Position numbers and translations under genes: made by a program | Shown here: piece after piece, positions 26,365 through 34,812 of the stretch | Layout: every line of letters starts with the position of its first letter | Numbering within the stretch: the first letter of the stretch is position 1 | Notes under the pieces: model-generated | Told to the model about the DNA's origin: nothing | Databases searched by the model: none | What the model saw: only the letters and a program-made list of their open reading frames with translations | Assembly: GCF_001295265.1 (NCBI RefSeq) | Contig: NZ_LJOD01000011.1 | Span: forward strand, 62,001-126,000 | DNA: 64,000 nt | Source: Chryseobacterium indologenes | GTDB taxonomy: Bacteria; Bacteroidota; Bacteroidia; Flavobacteriales; Weeksellaceae | Reading direction: 5' to 3'

Positions 26365-26386
26365 TAATAAAATTACTTTACATTTG
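26352..26386 (+). promoter_or_regulatory. Tandem minus-7 boxes of the TonB receptor gene
   Basis: Two exact TAnnTTTG matches: TAATTTTG at 26352-26359, within the inverted repeat, and TACATTTG at 26379-26386. Both precede the ATG at 26426. Confidence 0.55.
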
Positions 26387-26425
26387 CCACTCAAAAAACA
26401 TAAACTATTAATTGATGTAAAGGAT

Positions 26426-29188
26426 ATGAAAAATAAAAATACCATCTTATCAGCTTCTGTTTTATTTTTTCTGGGAACTTTTGCTTTCGGGCAGGAAAAA
26501 GAAAAGGACAGTCTGAAAACAAATAAGGTAGAAGAGGTTGTTATTCTCGGTTCAAGAGCAGGGGCAAGATCAAAAGCTGACAGCCCCGTTCCGGTGGATG
26601 TCTTTAATATAAAGGAAGCATCGGTAGTTCTTCCGCAATCCAGTATAGGGCAGATCCTGAATTCACTGGCTCCGTCTTTTACTTCTACCATTCAGACGAA
26701 TTCAGACGGAACAGATCACCTTGATCCTGCCCAGCTGAGAGGATTGGGACCAGATCAGGTTCTAGTTCTGGTGAATGGAAAAAGAAGGCATACTTCAGCG
26801 CTGGTGAATGTGAACGGAACACCGGGAAGAGGAACGGTAGGAACTGATCTTAATGCCATTCCTTCATTTGCTCTGAACAGAATTGAAGTGCTTCGCGACG
26901 GAGCCTCTGCTCAATATGGATCAGATGCCATTGCCGGAGTTATCAACCTGGAGCTGAAAAAAGATACCGGAAAACTGACCGGACAGGTAAGCTACGGCGG
27001 AAATTTAACGCCAACGGCAAATGACCATACGGAAAATTTTGACGGCCAGAATATTCAGCTGGACCTTAATTATGGAAATAAGATTGGAAATAAAGGCGGC
27101 TTTTACAATATTACCTGGTCTTCACAGTTCAGAGATCCTACTTCAAGAGCAGGAGCAGAGAGCGGATCTATTTATAATGCCTATAATGCCATTGAAAAAA
27201 GAGCCCTGAATGACGGGGTAAACCTTTCATCTCTGTTCAGCAATATCAATAATACTCCGAATTCACAGCAGCTTATAGATTATATTCACCAATATGCACA
27301 GGGAGTAGGTTATTTCAGCGCTGCCCAGCAGAGTGCGATTCAGAATACTTCGATTATCCAAGATATAAAGGATGCCCAGGGAAATGTAATCCAGAAGGGT
27401 CTTCAGTCTTTACTGAATTTTGATGTTACTGATCAGGAACTGGCTTACCGGGGATTGACCAGAAAAGATTTTAATATGCAGGTTGGCCAGTCTAAGCTGA
27501 ACAATCACCAGCTTTTTGCCAATATAGAAGTTCCGGTAAATGATGACTGGAAAGTATATTCATTCGGTGGATACAGCATCAGACACGGTGTTTCCGGAGG
27601 ATTTTACAGGAAACCCAACCAGAGCAGAACGTTTACAGGGCTGTATGCAGACGGTTACCTGCCGCAGATTGGAACCGATATTCAGGATCTTTCTCTTGCG
27701 GCCGGAATCAAAGGACAATGGAACGGCTGGCATATTGATCTGAGCAATACATTTGGACAGAACTCATTTACCTATAACATCAGGAATACAGGAAATACCT
27801 CTTTAAGATTTAATTCTCCAAGGGAGTTTAATGCCGGAGGATTGAGATTTTCCCAAAATACAATCAATCTGGATTTTTCTAAAAAATATGATGTATGGAA
27901 CGGAATTAATGTAGCTTTCGGAGGAGAAAACCGTTATGAAAATTTCAAAATGACAGCAGGAGAGGAGGCTTCCTACGCAACTTATGATGTTTCCGGAAAT
28001 AGATGGACCAACAACAGCCCGAGACCTACAGACTTTTTCGGAAATGCACTTCCGGGAGGTTCCCAGGTATTCGGAGGATTCAGGCCTGCCAATGCGGTGG
28101 ATAAAAACAGGCAATCTGTAGCAGCCTATGCTGACGTGGAATTCAATTTTACCAATTGGCTTTTGGTGGATGCTGCAGCGAGATATGAGAATTATTCAGA
28201 TTTCGGATCAACTTTCAACTATAAATTAGCTTCAAGAATCAAAGCAGCACCTAACTTTAATGTGAGATTAGCCGGATCTACCGGATTCAGAGCACCGTCT
28301 ATTCATCAGATTTACTATAATGTCACATCTACTTTATATACAAATGGCCAGCTTCTGGAAGTGGGTACATTCAGTAATGATTCCAGAATTGCAGAATTAC
28401 TGGGAATTCCAAAATTAAAGCAGGAAACATCCAAATCGGCGAGTATAGGATTTACCTATAGAATTCCTTCGGTTAATTTATCTTTTACAGCAGACGGCTA
28501 TTTTACAAAAATTGACAACAGGATTATTCTTACCGACCAGTTTTTAAGAGCTGATGTTCCGCCAGCGGCACAAGCTGCTTTTGATGCGGAGAATATCAAC
28601 GGAGCACAGTTCTTTACCAATGCCATTGATACGGAAACAAGAGGAGTAGATGTTGTAATCGCCCATAATATGAAGGTTTCAGGGCTGAAGCTGGATAACA
28701 GTTTTGCCATAAATCTCAGCCAGACGAAGAAAGTAGGAGATATCCATTCTTCAGGATTATTGCAGTCTGCCAACCTTGAAAAAATTTATTTTTCAGAAAA
28801 ATCCAGAGTGTATCTGGAAGAAGCTGTTCCAAGGGTAAAAGCCAGCCTGTCACATACCCTTTCATGGAAAAATGCAAGCCTTTACCTTAGAAATACTTAT
28901 TTCGGAAAAGTAACCGGTGCAGATATTCTTGATGCCAATGGCGATGGAATTCTGGAACCAAACGAACATCAGCAGATCACAGATAAAATCATTACGGATC
29001 TTTCCCTGGCGTATCAGTTTACCAAAAATGTCGGACTGACAATAGGTGTGAATAATCTGTTTGATATTTACCCAACCAGAAATCTTCCGGCTTCTACCAA
29101 CAATGATCAGTTTGTGTATTCACGTTCTACTTCACAGTTCGGACAGAACGGGAGATATGTGTTCTCCAGACTTAATTTCAATTTCTAA
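26426..29188 (+). CDS. TonB-dependent outer-membrane receptor, no SusD partner
   Basis: A 920-aa outer-membrane beta-barrel importer. Signal peptide 1-23 (TFAFGQ), a TonB-box-like VEEVVILGSRAG near 33-44, a plug domain (SPVPVDVFNI to about 165, including LRGLGPDQVLVLVNGKRR and VLRDGASAQYGSDAIAGVINL), then a 22-strand barrel ending in aromatic FSRLNFNF. There is no carboxypeptidase-regulatory extension and no SusD gene, so it is not a classical glycan-utilisation pair. Substrate unknown; it may be a siderophore, cofactor or peptide. ATG 26426 is chosen because an upstream start would precede a second promoter box. Convergent with the thiamine operon. Confidence 0.9.
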   Translation: MKNKNTILSASVLFFLGTFAFGQEKEKDSLKTNKVEEVVILGSRAGARSKADSPVPVDVFNIKEASVVLPQSSIGQILNSLAPSFTSTIQTNSDGTDHLDPAQLRGLGPDQVLVLVNGKRRHTSALVNVNGTPGRGTVGTDLNAIPSFALNRIEVLRDGASAQYGSDAIAGVINLELKKDTGKLTGQVSYGGNLTPTANDHTENFDGQNIQLDLNYGNKIGNKGGFYNITWSSQFRDPTSRAGAESGSIYNAYNAIEKRALNDGVNLSSLFSNINNTPNSQQLIDYIHQYAQGVGYFSAAQQSAIQNTSIIQDIKDAQGNVIQKGLQSLLNFDVTDQELAYRGLTRKDFNMQVGQSKLNNHQLFANIEVPVNDDWKVYSFGGYSIRHGVSGGFYRKPNQSRTFTGLYADGYLPQIGTDIQDLSLAAGIKGQWNGWHIDLSNTFGQNSFTYNIRNTGNTSLRFNSPREFNAGGLRFSQNTINLDFSKKYDVWNGINVAFGGENRYENFKMTAGEEASYATYDVSGNRWTNNSPRPTDFFGNALPGGSQVFGGFRPANAVDKNRQSVAAYADVEFNFTNWLLVDAAARYENYSDFGSTFNYKLASRIKAAPNFNVRLAGSTGFRAPSIHQIYYNVTSTLYTNGQLLEVGTFSNDSRIAELLGIPKLKQETSKSASIGFTYRIPSVNLSFTADGYFTKIDNRIILTDQFLRADVPPAAQAAFDAENINGAQFFTNAIDTETRGVDVVIAHNMKVSGLKLDNSFAINLSQTKKVGDIHSSGLLQSANLEKIYFSEKSRVYLEEAVPRVKASLSHTLSWKNASLYLRNTYFGKVTGADILDANGDGILEPNEHQQITDKIITDLSLAYQFTKNVGLTIGVNNLFDIYPTRNLPASTNNDQFVYSRSTSQFGQNGRYVFSRLNFNF

Positions 29189-29216
29189 TATTTTTTTTCA
29201 CTTTCTGTTATTATTA

Positions 29217-29242
29217 AAACAGGTCCTTTTTGGGACCTGTTT
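29217..29242. terminator. Hairpin terminator between the TonB receptor and tenA
   Basis: 10-bp perfect stem AAACAGGTCC / GGACCTGTTT, followed by a T-rich stretch on both strands. Confidence 0.82.
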
Positions 29243-29291
29243 GTTTTGTATTTAATCTGAAATAAATAAAGAATTAAAAATTTAACCCGGA

Positions 29292-29942
29292 TTATTTCCA
29301 CATCTTTAAATCATAAGCTGCTTCCCAGAAATGGAATTCCATCTTTGATGACATGACAAATGCTTCCGTCATTTTTTTTCTGGTTTCCGCGGTACTGCTT
29401 TCTGCTGCTTTGTCACAAATTGCGATAGCCTGATCTACAGCTACGGAAAATTCATCTCCGCCATAAGTGTCAATCCATTTTTGATAAGGGTTGTTCTTTG
29501 TTTTTGGCTGGTTTAAAATGTAATTTCCGACTTCCCTGTAAATCCAGAAACAGGGCAATACGGCTGCAATGGCCACTTCCACGGCTTCCAGTGCGGCAGT
29601 GCTTCTCAGAAAATGAATATAATGATGGCAGGCAGGCTGTAAAATACCTTTATCCGTAACGCCAAAATCCACGAAGTAAGATTCATGCAAGGCATTTTCA
29701 ACCACAATAGCGTTTTCAGCAAACCTCATAAAAGCCAGAACATCCTGAATATCCTGAATTTTTGCCGCAATCAATGAAAGAGTTCGCCCGAAGTGCTCAA
29801 GATATAAAGAATCCTGAGCCATATAAAAACGGAACTTTTCCTGAGGCAGGGTGCCGTTTGATAATTCTTTAATAAAAGGCATGTCCAGAATAGACTGATA
29901 ACGTTCTTCTATAACTTTCCACGTATGTTCAGACCATTTCAT
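29292..29942 (-). CDS. tenA: Thiaminase II / aminopyrimidine hydrolase TenA
   Basis: A 216-aa helical enzyme that deaminates aminomethyl-pyrimidine breakdown products of thiamine to HMP for salvage. The catalytic-Cys segment VLPCFWIYREVG (about 136-147) and the C-terminal FHFWEAAYD (about 204-212, with the active-site Glu) are present. Last gene of a four-gene salvage operon; its start overlaps the end of thiD by 14 nt. Supplies HMP to ThiD. Confidence 0.93.
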   Translation of the reverse strand: MKWSEHTWKVIEERYQSILDMPFIKELSNGTLPQEKFRFYMAQDSLYLEHFGRTLSLIAAKIQDIQDVLAFMRFAENAIVVENALHESYFVDFGVTDKGILQPACHHYIHFLRSTAALEAVEVAIAAVLPCFWIYREVGNYILNQPKTKNNPYQKWIDTYGGDEFSVAVDQAIAICDKAAESSTAETRKKMTEAFVMSSKMEFHFWEAAYDLKMWK

Positions 29943-30762
29943 TTTTGATAAGTTTTTGAGGATTAAAAAAGTGATTCAACGGACCGTTTCCAAAACCTGT
30001 TTGCACATCTTTACCGTTTTCTATCGCCTGATATACGTATTGCTGTCCCAAAGAAACAGCATCATACAACGTTTTTCCCTGTGCAAGATAAGCGGCGATG
30101 GCAGAGGAAAGGGTACAGCCGGAACCGTGGGTATTATTGGTATCAAATTTTACCGTTTCAAAAGAATGGTACTGTTCATTTTCATCGTAATACAATGAAG
30201 TTATGGTTGAGGTCTCCTGATGCCCGCCTTTAAGAAGGATGCTTTTACAGCCCAGTTTTTTGATCTTTTCTCCCGCAGCGTATAAATCTTCAATGGTATG
30301 AACAGGCATATCAGCCAGGATTGAGGCTTCATCCATATTAGGAGTAATGACATCTGCTATCGGAAAAAGGTCTTCAATAATGGCGGTGATGGTTTCCTTT
30401 TCAATCAAACGGTGTCCGCTTGTGGCTACCATGACAGGATCAAAGACAATGGGTATTTTTCTATATTTGGCTAAAGTTGAAACGATGGTTTCTACCAGTT
30501 GCGGAGTATGAACCATTCCTATTTTAACGGCATCAGGGAAAATATCATCGAGGATCGCTTCAATCTGATCTGCTACTGCCTCTACAGGAACGGGATATAT
30601 TTTCCTTACACCCTGCGTATTCTGAACCGGCAAAGCAGTGAGGACCGATGTGGAAAAGCAGCCTAAAGCAGAAGCCGTTTTAATATCAGCCTGAATGCCT
30701 GCGCCGCCGCTTCCGTCAAATCCTGCAATCGTCAGTACGGAAGGATATTTATATTTTTTCAT
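29929..30762 (-). CDS. thiD: Hydroxymethylpyrimidine / HMP-phosphate kinase
   Basis: A 277-aa ribokinase-fold enzyme that phosphorylates HMP twice to HMP-PP. GFDGSGGAGIQADIK near 14-28 and the anion-hole region THGSGCTLSSAIAA near 210-223 are diagnostic. It overlaps thiE by 4 nt and tenA by 14 nt, so translation is probably coupled. Cytoplasmic. Confidence 0.95.
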   Translation of the reverse strand: MKKYKYPSVLTIAGFDGSGGAGIQADIKTASALGCFSTSVLTALPVQNTQGVRKIYPVPVEAVADQIEAILDDIFPDAVKIGMVHTPQLVETIVSTLAKYRKIPIVFDPVMVATSGHRLIEKETITAIIEDLFPIADVITPNMDEASILADMPVHTIEDLYAAGEKIKKLGCKSILLKGGHQETSTITSLYYDENEQYHSFETVKFDTNNTHGSGCTLSSAIAAYLAQGKTLYDAVSLGQQYVYQAIENGKDVQTGFGNGPLNHFFNPQKLIKNEMV

Positions 30763-31394
30763 TTTAAAATTTCATTTTTTAATTCATAAGCTGCCTTTTG
30801 AGGATTTGAAGCACTGCATATCGCGGAAACAACGGCAATGCAGTCGGCACCGGCATTAATGACTTCTCTTGCGTTTCCTGGATTAATCCTGCCGATTGCA
30901 ACCAATGGTTTATCAGTAAGACTTCTGATTTCTGCTATTCCTTCAAGTCCCCATTCTGTTATGGTATCTGTTTTGGTTGAGGTTTTAAAGACAGGGCTTA
31001 TTCCTAAATAATCGGAGACTGAAGTCTGTTCGTTTTCAAGCTGCGAAAGGTATTCAATGGAGTAACCTATCATCTTATTCTTAATAAGAGGATGCTGCCG
31101 GAGGTCAACAGGTGAGGCATCGCTGTTACCCACATGAATTCCGGCTGCATTGATGCTTTCTGCAACTTCAGTATTGTCATTAATGATGAGTGGAATATTA
31201 TATTTTTCCGTAATTTCAATAAGCTGCCGGGCCTTCTGAAGAAATGAAGCGGTGCTGCTATGTTTTTCCCTCAGCTGGATGATGTCAACCCCTCCCAGAA
31301 TAGCCTGTTCAGCTACTTCACGAAAATTTTTTCCGGCACAGTCTGCCTCGGAAATCACCAGATAAAGCTGATAAGGAAAAGAAGAAAGACTCAT
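30759..31394 (-). CDS. thiE: Thiamine phosphate synthase
   Basis: A 211-aa TIM barrel that joins HMP-PP and thiazole phosphate to thiamine phosphate. DIIQLREKH (about 34-42), INDNTEVA, GIHVGNSD (about 80-87) and the late VAIGRINPGNAREVINAGADCIAVVSAI match the family. The usual HLGQxD reads HVGNSD here. Overlaps thiM and thiD by 4 nt each. Confidence 0.93.
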   Translation of the reverse strand: MSLSSFPYQLYLVISEADCAGKNFREVAEQAILGGVDIIQLREKHSSTASFLQKARQLIEITEKYNIPLIINDNTEVAESINAAGIHVGNSDASPVDLRQHPLIKNKMIGYSIEYLSQLENEQTSVSDYLGISPVFKTSTKTDTITEWGLEGIAEIRSLTDKPLVAIGRINPGNAREVINAGADCIAVVSAICSASNPQKAAYELKNEILK

Positions 31395-32197
31395 TTTTGT
31401 TCAATTTTTATATGGCTGAAAAATTCTTCTTCAGTTATGTTGTATAGTTTATCAAGCAGATTGGCCTGAAGACTTCCCGGACCTTTACTTTCCCGGGCAG
31501 CCAGCTCTCCTGATATACCAATCAATGCCATTGCTCCTGCCGTAGCGATGACTTTATCTTCCTGAATCCCGGCAAATGCTCCTGTTAATGCAGTGGCAGA
31601 GCATCCAAGACCTGTCACTTTAGTCATCATCGGATGACCGTTTTTGATGAGGACTTCCTGTTTTCCGTTTAAAATAATATCTGTTTCACCGGAAATACAG
31701 ACGGTTGTATGATACTGTTCTGCAAGAAACTGTGCCGAATGAACAGCCTCATTGCTTTGTACTGTGCTGTCTACTCCTTTCGTTGTTGTAGTATTAGCTT
31801 TGGCAAGAGCGATGATCTCAGACGCATTTCCTCTGATTACCGCAGGCTGATATTGTAAAAGCTGTTGTAAAACCTGATCCCGGTATGAAGTAGCTCCTGC
31901 TCCTACAGGATCTAAAATCCATGGTTTTCCGGTGGAATAGGCAGTCTCAGCAGCTATGAACATCGATTCAGCCCAGTATTCATCAAGAGTTCCGATATTA
32001 ATAACTATTGAATGGGAAATGTTGACTATTTCGCGGATCTCAGATTTTGCATGAGCCATGATTGGAGAAGCACCTGCTGCCAAAAGAGCATTGGCTGTAT
32101 TGTTCATGACTACATAATTGGTAATGCTGTGAACCAGAGGGGATTTTTGTCTGACAAGCTGTACCTGTTCCCAAAGAATTTTTTCCATTGTTATCAT
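31391..32197 (-). CDS. thiM: Hydroxyethylthiazole kinase
   Basis: A 268-aa ribokinase-like enzyme phosphorylating the thiazole alcohol for salvage. VHSITNYVVMNNTANALLA (about 23-41), DPVGAGAT (about 97-104) and VTGLGCSATALTGAF (about 194-208, the catalytic Cys/anion hole) are clear. An ATG at 32188 would remove three residues (start MEKILWEQ) and is equally plausible. First gene of the operon, 70 nt behind a TPP riboswitch. Confidence 0.94.
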   Translation of the reverse strand: MITMEKILWEQVQLVRQKSPLVHSITNYVVMNNTANALLAAGASPIMAHAKSEIREIVNISHSIVINIGTLDEYWAESMFIAAETAYSTGKPWILDPVGAGATSYRDQVLQQLLQYQPAVIRGNASEIIALAKANTTTTKGVDSTVQSNEAVHSAQFLAEQYHTTVCISGETDIILNGKQEVLIKNGHPMMTKVTGLGCSATALTGAFAGIQEDKVIATAGAMALIGISGELAARESKGPGSLQANLLDKLYNITEEEFFSHIKIEQK

Positions 32198-32265
32198 TTA
32201 GAATAAGATCAAAAAAAGCTTTAGGAAAAATCCAGACAAAAAGGTACTGAGGCCAGTGTATTTTT

Positions 32266-32345
32266 TGCTTTTCCCTACGTCGGTGTAAGCCGTATCAGGT
32301 TCAAAGGGACTCTCTCAATTCTTTTCAGAATACCCCTAAAGCAAG
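32266..32345 (-). promoter_or_regulatory. TPP riboswitch (THI element)
   Basis: Read on the minus strand, the segment starts AGGGGTATTCTG and contains TTGAGAGAGTCCCTTTGAAC, CTGATACGG and the conserved end ACACCGACGTAGGGAAAAGC. These are the helices P1-P5 consensus blocks of thiamine pyrophosphate riboswitches. It precedes thiM, so high TPP should shut the operon off. Downstream, an AGGAAAAA-complementary stretch at 32223-32230 and a T run at 32211-32217 could form the expression-platform terminator; that part is inference. Confidence 0.95.
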
Positions 32346-32346
32346 A

Positions 32347-32354
32347 CAAATGTA
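32347..32354 (-). promoter_or_regulatory. Minus-7 promoter box of the thi operon (TACATTTG)
   Basis: Exact TAnnTTTG match that places the transcription start at the first bases of the riboswitch. The remaining stretch to 32595 shows no gene. Confidence 0.7.
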
Positions 32355-32595
32355 TAAAAATTATCTGTGCAGACAAAAACCGGCAATGTATTTTCCTTTC
32401 TTTTGGGGAAAGGCTTCTTTTTTCAATAAAAACTGATTTTGGTTAAAAAGAAAAATTGAAATAACTTTCGCAGGATAATAAGTTCACCTGCTGTATCAGT
32501 GAGAAAAATGAAAATGACCTGTGAGGTTTTTCTTCACCGCAATGGCTTATTTATGGGCAATAAATCAACGCAGTTGATCCGATGAACCGGATGTT

Positions 32596-33630
32596 TTATT
32601 TCTTCCGGGAGACAATAAAATCTACCATCTGATCTACCATCTGATCCAGATAGGCTTTATCAGTTGTAGAAAAGCTGTGTACACCATTATCAATGATCAT
32701 TAAAGACGTCTGAACTTTTGCTCTTTTCAGTTTCCGGTGCAGTTTTTTAGATTGGCTTAAAGGAACAATTTTATCCTTGTTTCCCTGTACAATTAAAGTA
32801 GGGACACCGTGAGAAGCAAAATTAACAGGAGATAGGGTTTTTAAATAATCTATAGCCTTTTGCTGGTCTTTATTAATATCATACCCGGATAATCCTTTTA
32901 CCAGATTCTGCTGCAGGCTGATAATCTTTTTCGAGATCATGCCGATCATAGAAACCGGAATAGTGCCTGCACTCGTATGAAAAAGCTTATTAAGATCTGC
33001 GGGGCCGTAATGGTCAATGACATAATTCACTTTTGACGAATATGATGAAAGGTCCGGGCTGCCGATATACGTGTTATCGGGGGTATAAGCTGCGAGCAGA
33101 GAAAGGTGGGCTCCTGCTGAAGCTCCGAAAAGCCCGATGTTATTGGTATCAAAATTATATTTTTCTGCATTTTTCCTAACCCATCTTACCGCATCTTTAG
33201 TGTCTTCCAGTGGTAAAGGGAAATGAGTGCTTTCATTCAGCAACGTATAGTTGATGCTGATCACTGCATATTGCCTGGCGATCAGTTTTTTGATGGTGTT
33301 TTCAACATAATTATCAGCATGGATTATTTTATCACCTTCTATCCATCCGCCGCCATGAACATAGATTAAAACAGGAAGCAGATCAGCCGTTTTATTTTTA
33401 GGAGTATAAAGATCAAGTGCAACAGGATTTCCTTTTCTGTTAGTTTTATATACAATATCTTCAGAAACTGCTGCTATCTCCGGGAGCAGGGTACTCTTTA
33501 CACGTGGAGCCTGAGTCGGGGATTGTGAAAAAGTCTGTGAAAAAATTAAATTGGAAAAACTTAAAAATAAAATAAAAAACAGGTTTGTGAAAAACCTGTA
33601 TATTGATATGTTGTTAATTGTTGAATGCAT
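32596..33630 (-). CDS. Secreted alpha/beta hydrolase (esterase, BD-FAE/HSL-like)
   Basis: A 344-aa exported esterase. Signal peptide 1-32 (SNLIFSQ). Oxyanion-hole motif HGGGW near 92-96, nucleophile elbow GASAG (Ser about 170), and the late IVQGNKDKIVPL (acid, about 286-297) and NGVHSF (His about 322) form the triad. Such enzymes hydrolyse short acyl or carbohydrate esters. The gene seems monocistronic, 23 nt after the DUF3037 gene stop on the same strand, so it may be read through from the HipA unit. Confidence 0.88.
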   Translation of the reverse strand: MHSTINNISIYRFFTNLFFILFLSFSNLIFSQTFSQSPTQAPRVKSTLLPEIAAVSEDIVYKTNRKGNPVALDLYTPKNKTADLLPVLIYVHGGGWIEGDKIIHADNYVENTIKKLIARQYAVISINYTLLNESTHFPLPLEDTKDAVRWVRKNAEKYNFDTNNIGLFGASAGAHLSLLAAYTPDNTYIGSPDLSSYSSKVNYVIDHYGPADLNKLFHTSAGTIPVSMIGMISKKIISLQQNLVKGLSGYDINKDQQKAIDYLKTLSPVNFASHGVPTLIVQGNKDKIVPLSQSKKLHRKLKRAKVQTSLMIIDNGVHSFSTTDKAYLDQMVDQMVDFIVSRKK

Positions 33631-33653
33631 AATAAACTTTTTTAAGGAATGTG

Positions 33654-34037
33654 CTATTTTACTAATTCCTCAAAAAGCTTACCAAAAGTGATTTCCAGAT
33701 CTTTGGATTTTCCGGGATGAGGTCTCGAAGTTTGGATTACGGAGCTTCTTACAGCCGTCAGCCAGCGGAAACGTTCAGGAATGTCAAGAAGAGCAATAGG
33801 TCCGCCTTCTTTACTGCCTTCAGCAACTTTCTTGAAGCTTTCCAGATTATGGATGATGTCATCATAATCAAGTTTGCTGTGCATCAGCCTGAATTTATCA
33901 GGGCACAGATAGAATTCCACGCGGATGAACTTCTCTTTTTTGGAGAACATGACCAGCCCGATATTGAAAAATTCCTCCCTTTCAACTTTAGGTACCAGGC
34001 GTATTACAGCGTATTCGTATATTTTATCCTCTTGCAT
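33654..34037 (-). CDS. DUF3037 protein paired with HipA-like kinase
   Basis: A 127-aa cytoplasmic protein of the DUF3037 family: YAVIRLVPKVEREEFFNIGLVMF near residue 8 and RFRWLTAVRSSVIQTSRPHPG near 89 are the family hallmarks. No function is known for the family. Its start overlaps the 3' end of the HipA-like kinase gene by 14 nt in another frame, so the two are almost certainly translated together. This close link makes a partner, substrate or regulator role for the kinase likely, but that is inference. Confidence 0.88.
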   Translation of the reverse strand: MQEDKIYEYAVIRLVPKVEREEFFNIGLVMFSKKEKFIRVEFYLCPDKFRLMHSKLDYDDIIHNLESFKKVAEGSKEGGPIALLDIPERFRWLTAVRSSVIQTSRPHPGKSKDLEITFGKLFEELVK

Positions 34038-34797
34038 TTTTGGCTTCGTTTAAAAAGATTGGAGAATTTTCCAGTCTGGTTTTCAGGAATTGGAAATAGA
34101 TTTCACGGATTTCTTCAGGAGTTTCATCAGCATCATTCCAGTGCAGCCAGTCTTCAGGGATCAGATTGACGATGTCTCTGAAAAGAGCATCATTCAATAC
34201 TGTATGGGCAAATGCATCAGCTTCGTCCAGCATTTTGGCCTGCGGCAGCAAAACATGGTCTTTTACATATTTAAACGGTGTTTTGGCTGCTGTGTCAAAG
34301 TTCTGCCATGAATGATGGAAGTAAAAAGAGGCTCCATTGTCAATCACCCAGAGTTCTTTATGCCACATCAGGAGATTGGTATTTCTGAATGTTCTGTCGA
34401 TATTCGTGATAAATGCATCCAGCCATACAATTTTGGAAGCCAGAAGTGGATCTATTTTTACACCGGGATCATAGGTAATAGAACCGGAAAGGTAATGAAG
34501 CCCCAGATTCAGACCTTCCGAAAATTTCAAAAGATCCTGGATTTCTTCATCAGCTTCCGTTCTTCCAAAATCTACATCCAGATTCACCAGTACCAGTTCC
34601 GGTATCTTCAGTCCAAGAGCTTCGGTGATCTTTCCACCCAGAAGTTCGGAGATAAGCATTTTTACTCCATGGCCGGCACCACGGAATTTCAGTACATATT
34701 TAAAATCATCATCAGCTTCTGCCAAAGCAGGAAGAGAGCCGCCTTCTCTCAAAGGAAGGATGTAACGCATTACGGTTACCGTTCTTAAATCCAGCAT
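34024..34797 (-). CDS. Stand-alone HipA-like (HipA_2) kinase-domain protein
   Basis: A 257-aa protein resembling the C-terminal kinase half of HipA toxins without their N-terminal subdomain. Candidate ATP-site lysine is Lys37 (YVLKF), with Glu51 following. A catalytic-loop-like LDAFITNIDRTFRNTNL at 126-142 supplies Asp134/Arg135/Asn139-Asn141, and VIDNGASFYFHH at 151-162 supplies metal-binding Asp153. LREGGSLPA at 16-24 replaces the P-loop. No HipB antitoxin is adjacent; the partner is a DUF3037 gene overlapping its end. A TATTTTTG box ends 4 nt before the ATG, predicting a leaderless mRNA. Confidence 0.88.
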   Translation of the reverse strand: MLDLRTVTVMRYILPLREGGSLPALAEADDDFKYVLKFRGAGHGVKMLISELLGGKITEALGLKIPELVLVNLDVDFGRTEADEEIQDLLKFSEGLNLGLHYLSGSITYDPGVKIDPLLASKIVWLDAFITNIDRTFRNTNLLMWHKELWVIDNGASFYFHHSWQNFDTAAKTPFKYVKDHVLLPQAKMLDEADAFAHTVLNDALFRDIVNLIPEDWLHWNDADETPEEIREIYFQFLKTRLENSPIFLNEAKNARG

Positions 34798-34801
34798 ACC
34801 G

Positions 34802-34809
34802 CAAAAATA
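34802..34809 (-). promoter_or_regulatory. Minus-7 box of the HipA/DUF3037 pair (TATTTTTG), leaderless spacing
   Basis: Ends exactly 4 nt before the ATG at 34797, squeezed into the 15-bp gap behind the preceding gene's stop. Confidence 0.62.
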
Positions 34810-34812
34810 AGG

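Noticed and set aside
26426-29188. SusC/SusD polysaccharide utilisation locus
   Set aside because: Neither TonB receptor has a SusD gene, glycoside hydrolases or a carboxypeptidase-like N-terminal extension.
33654-34797. Classical HipBA toxin-antitoxin locus
   Set aside because: The kinase lacks the HipA N-terminal subdomain and no HipB-like helix-turn-helix gene is adjacent; DUF3037 is not an antitoxin family I know.
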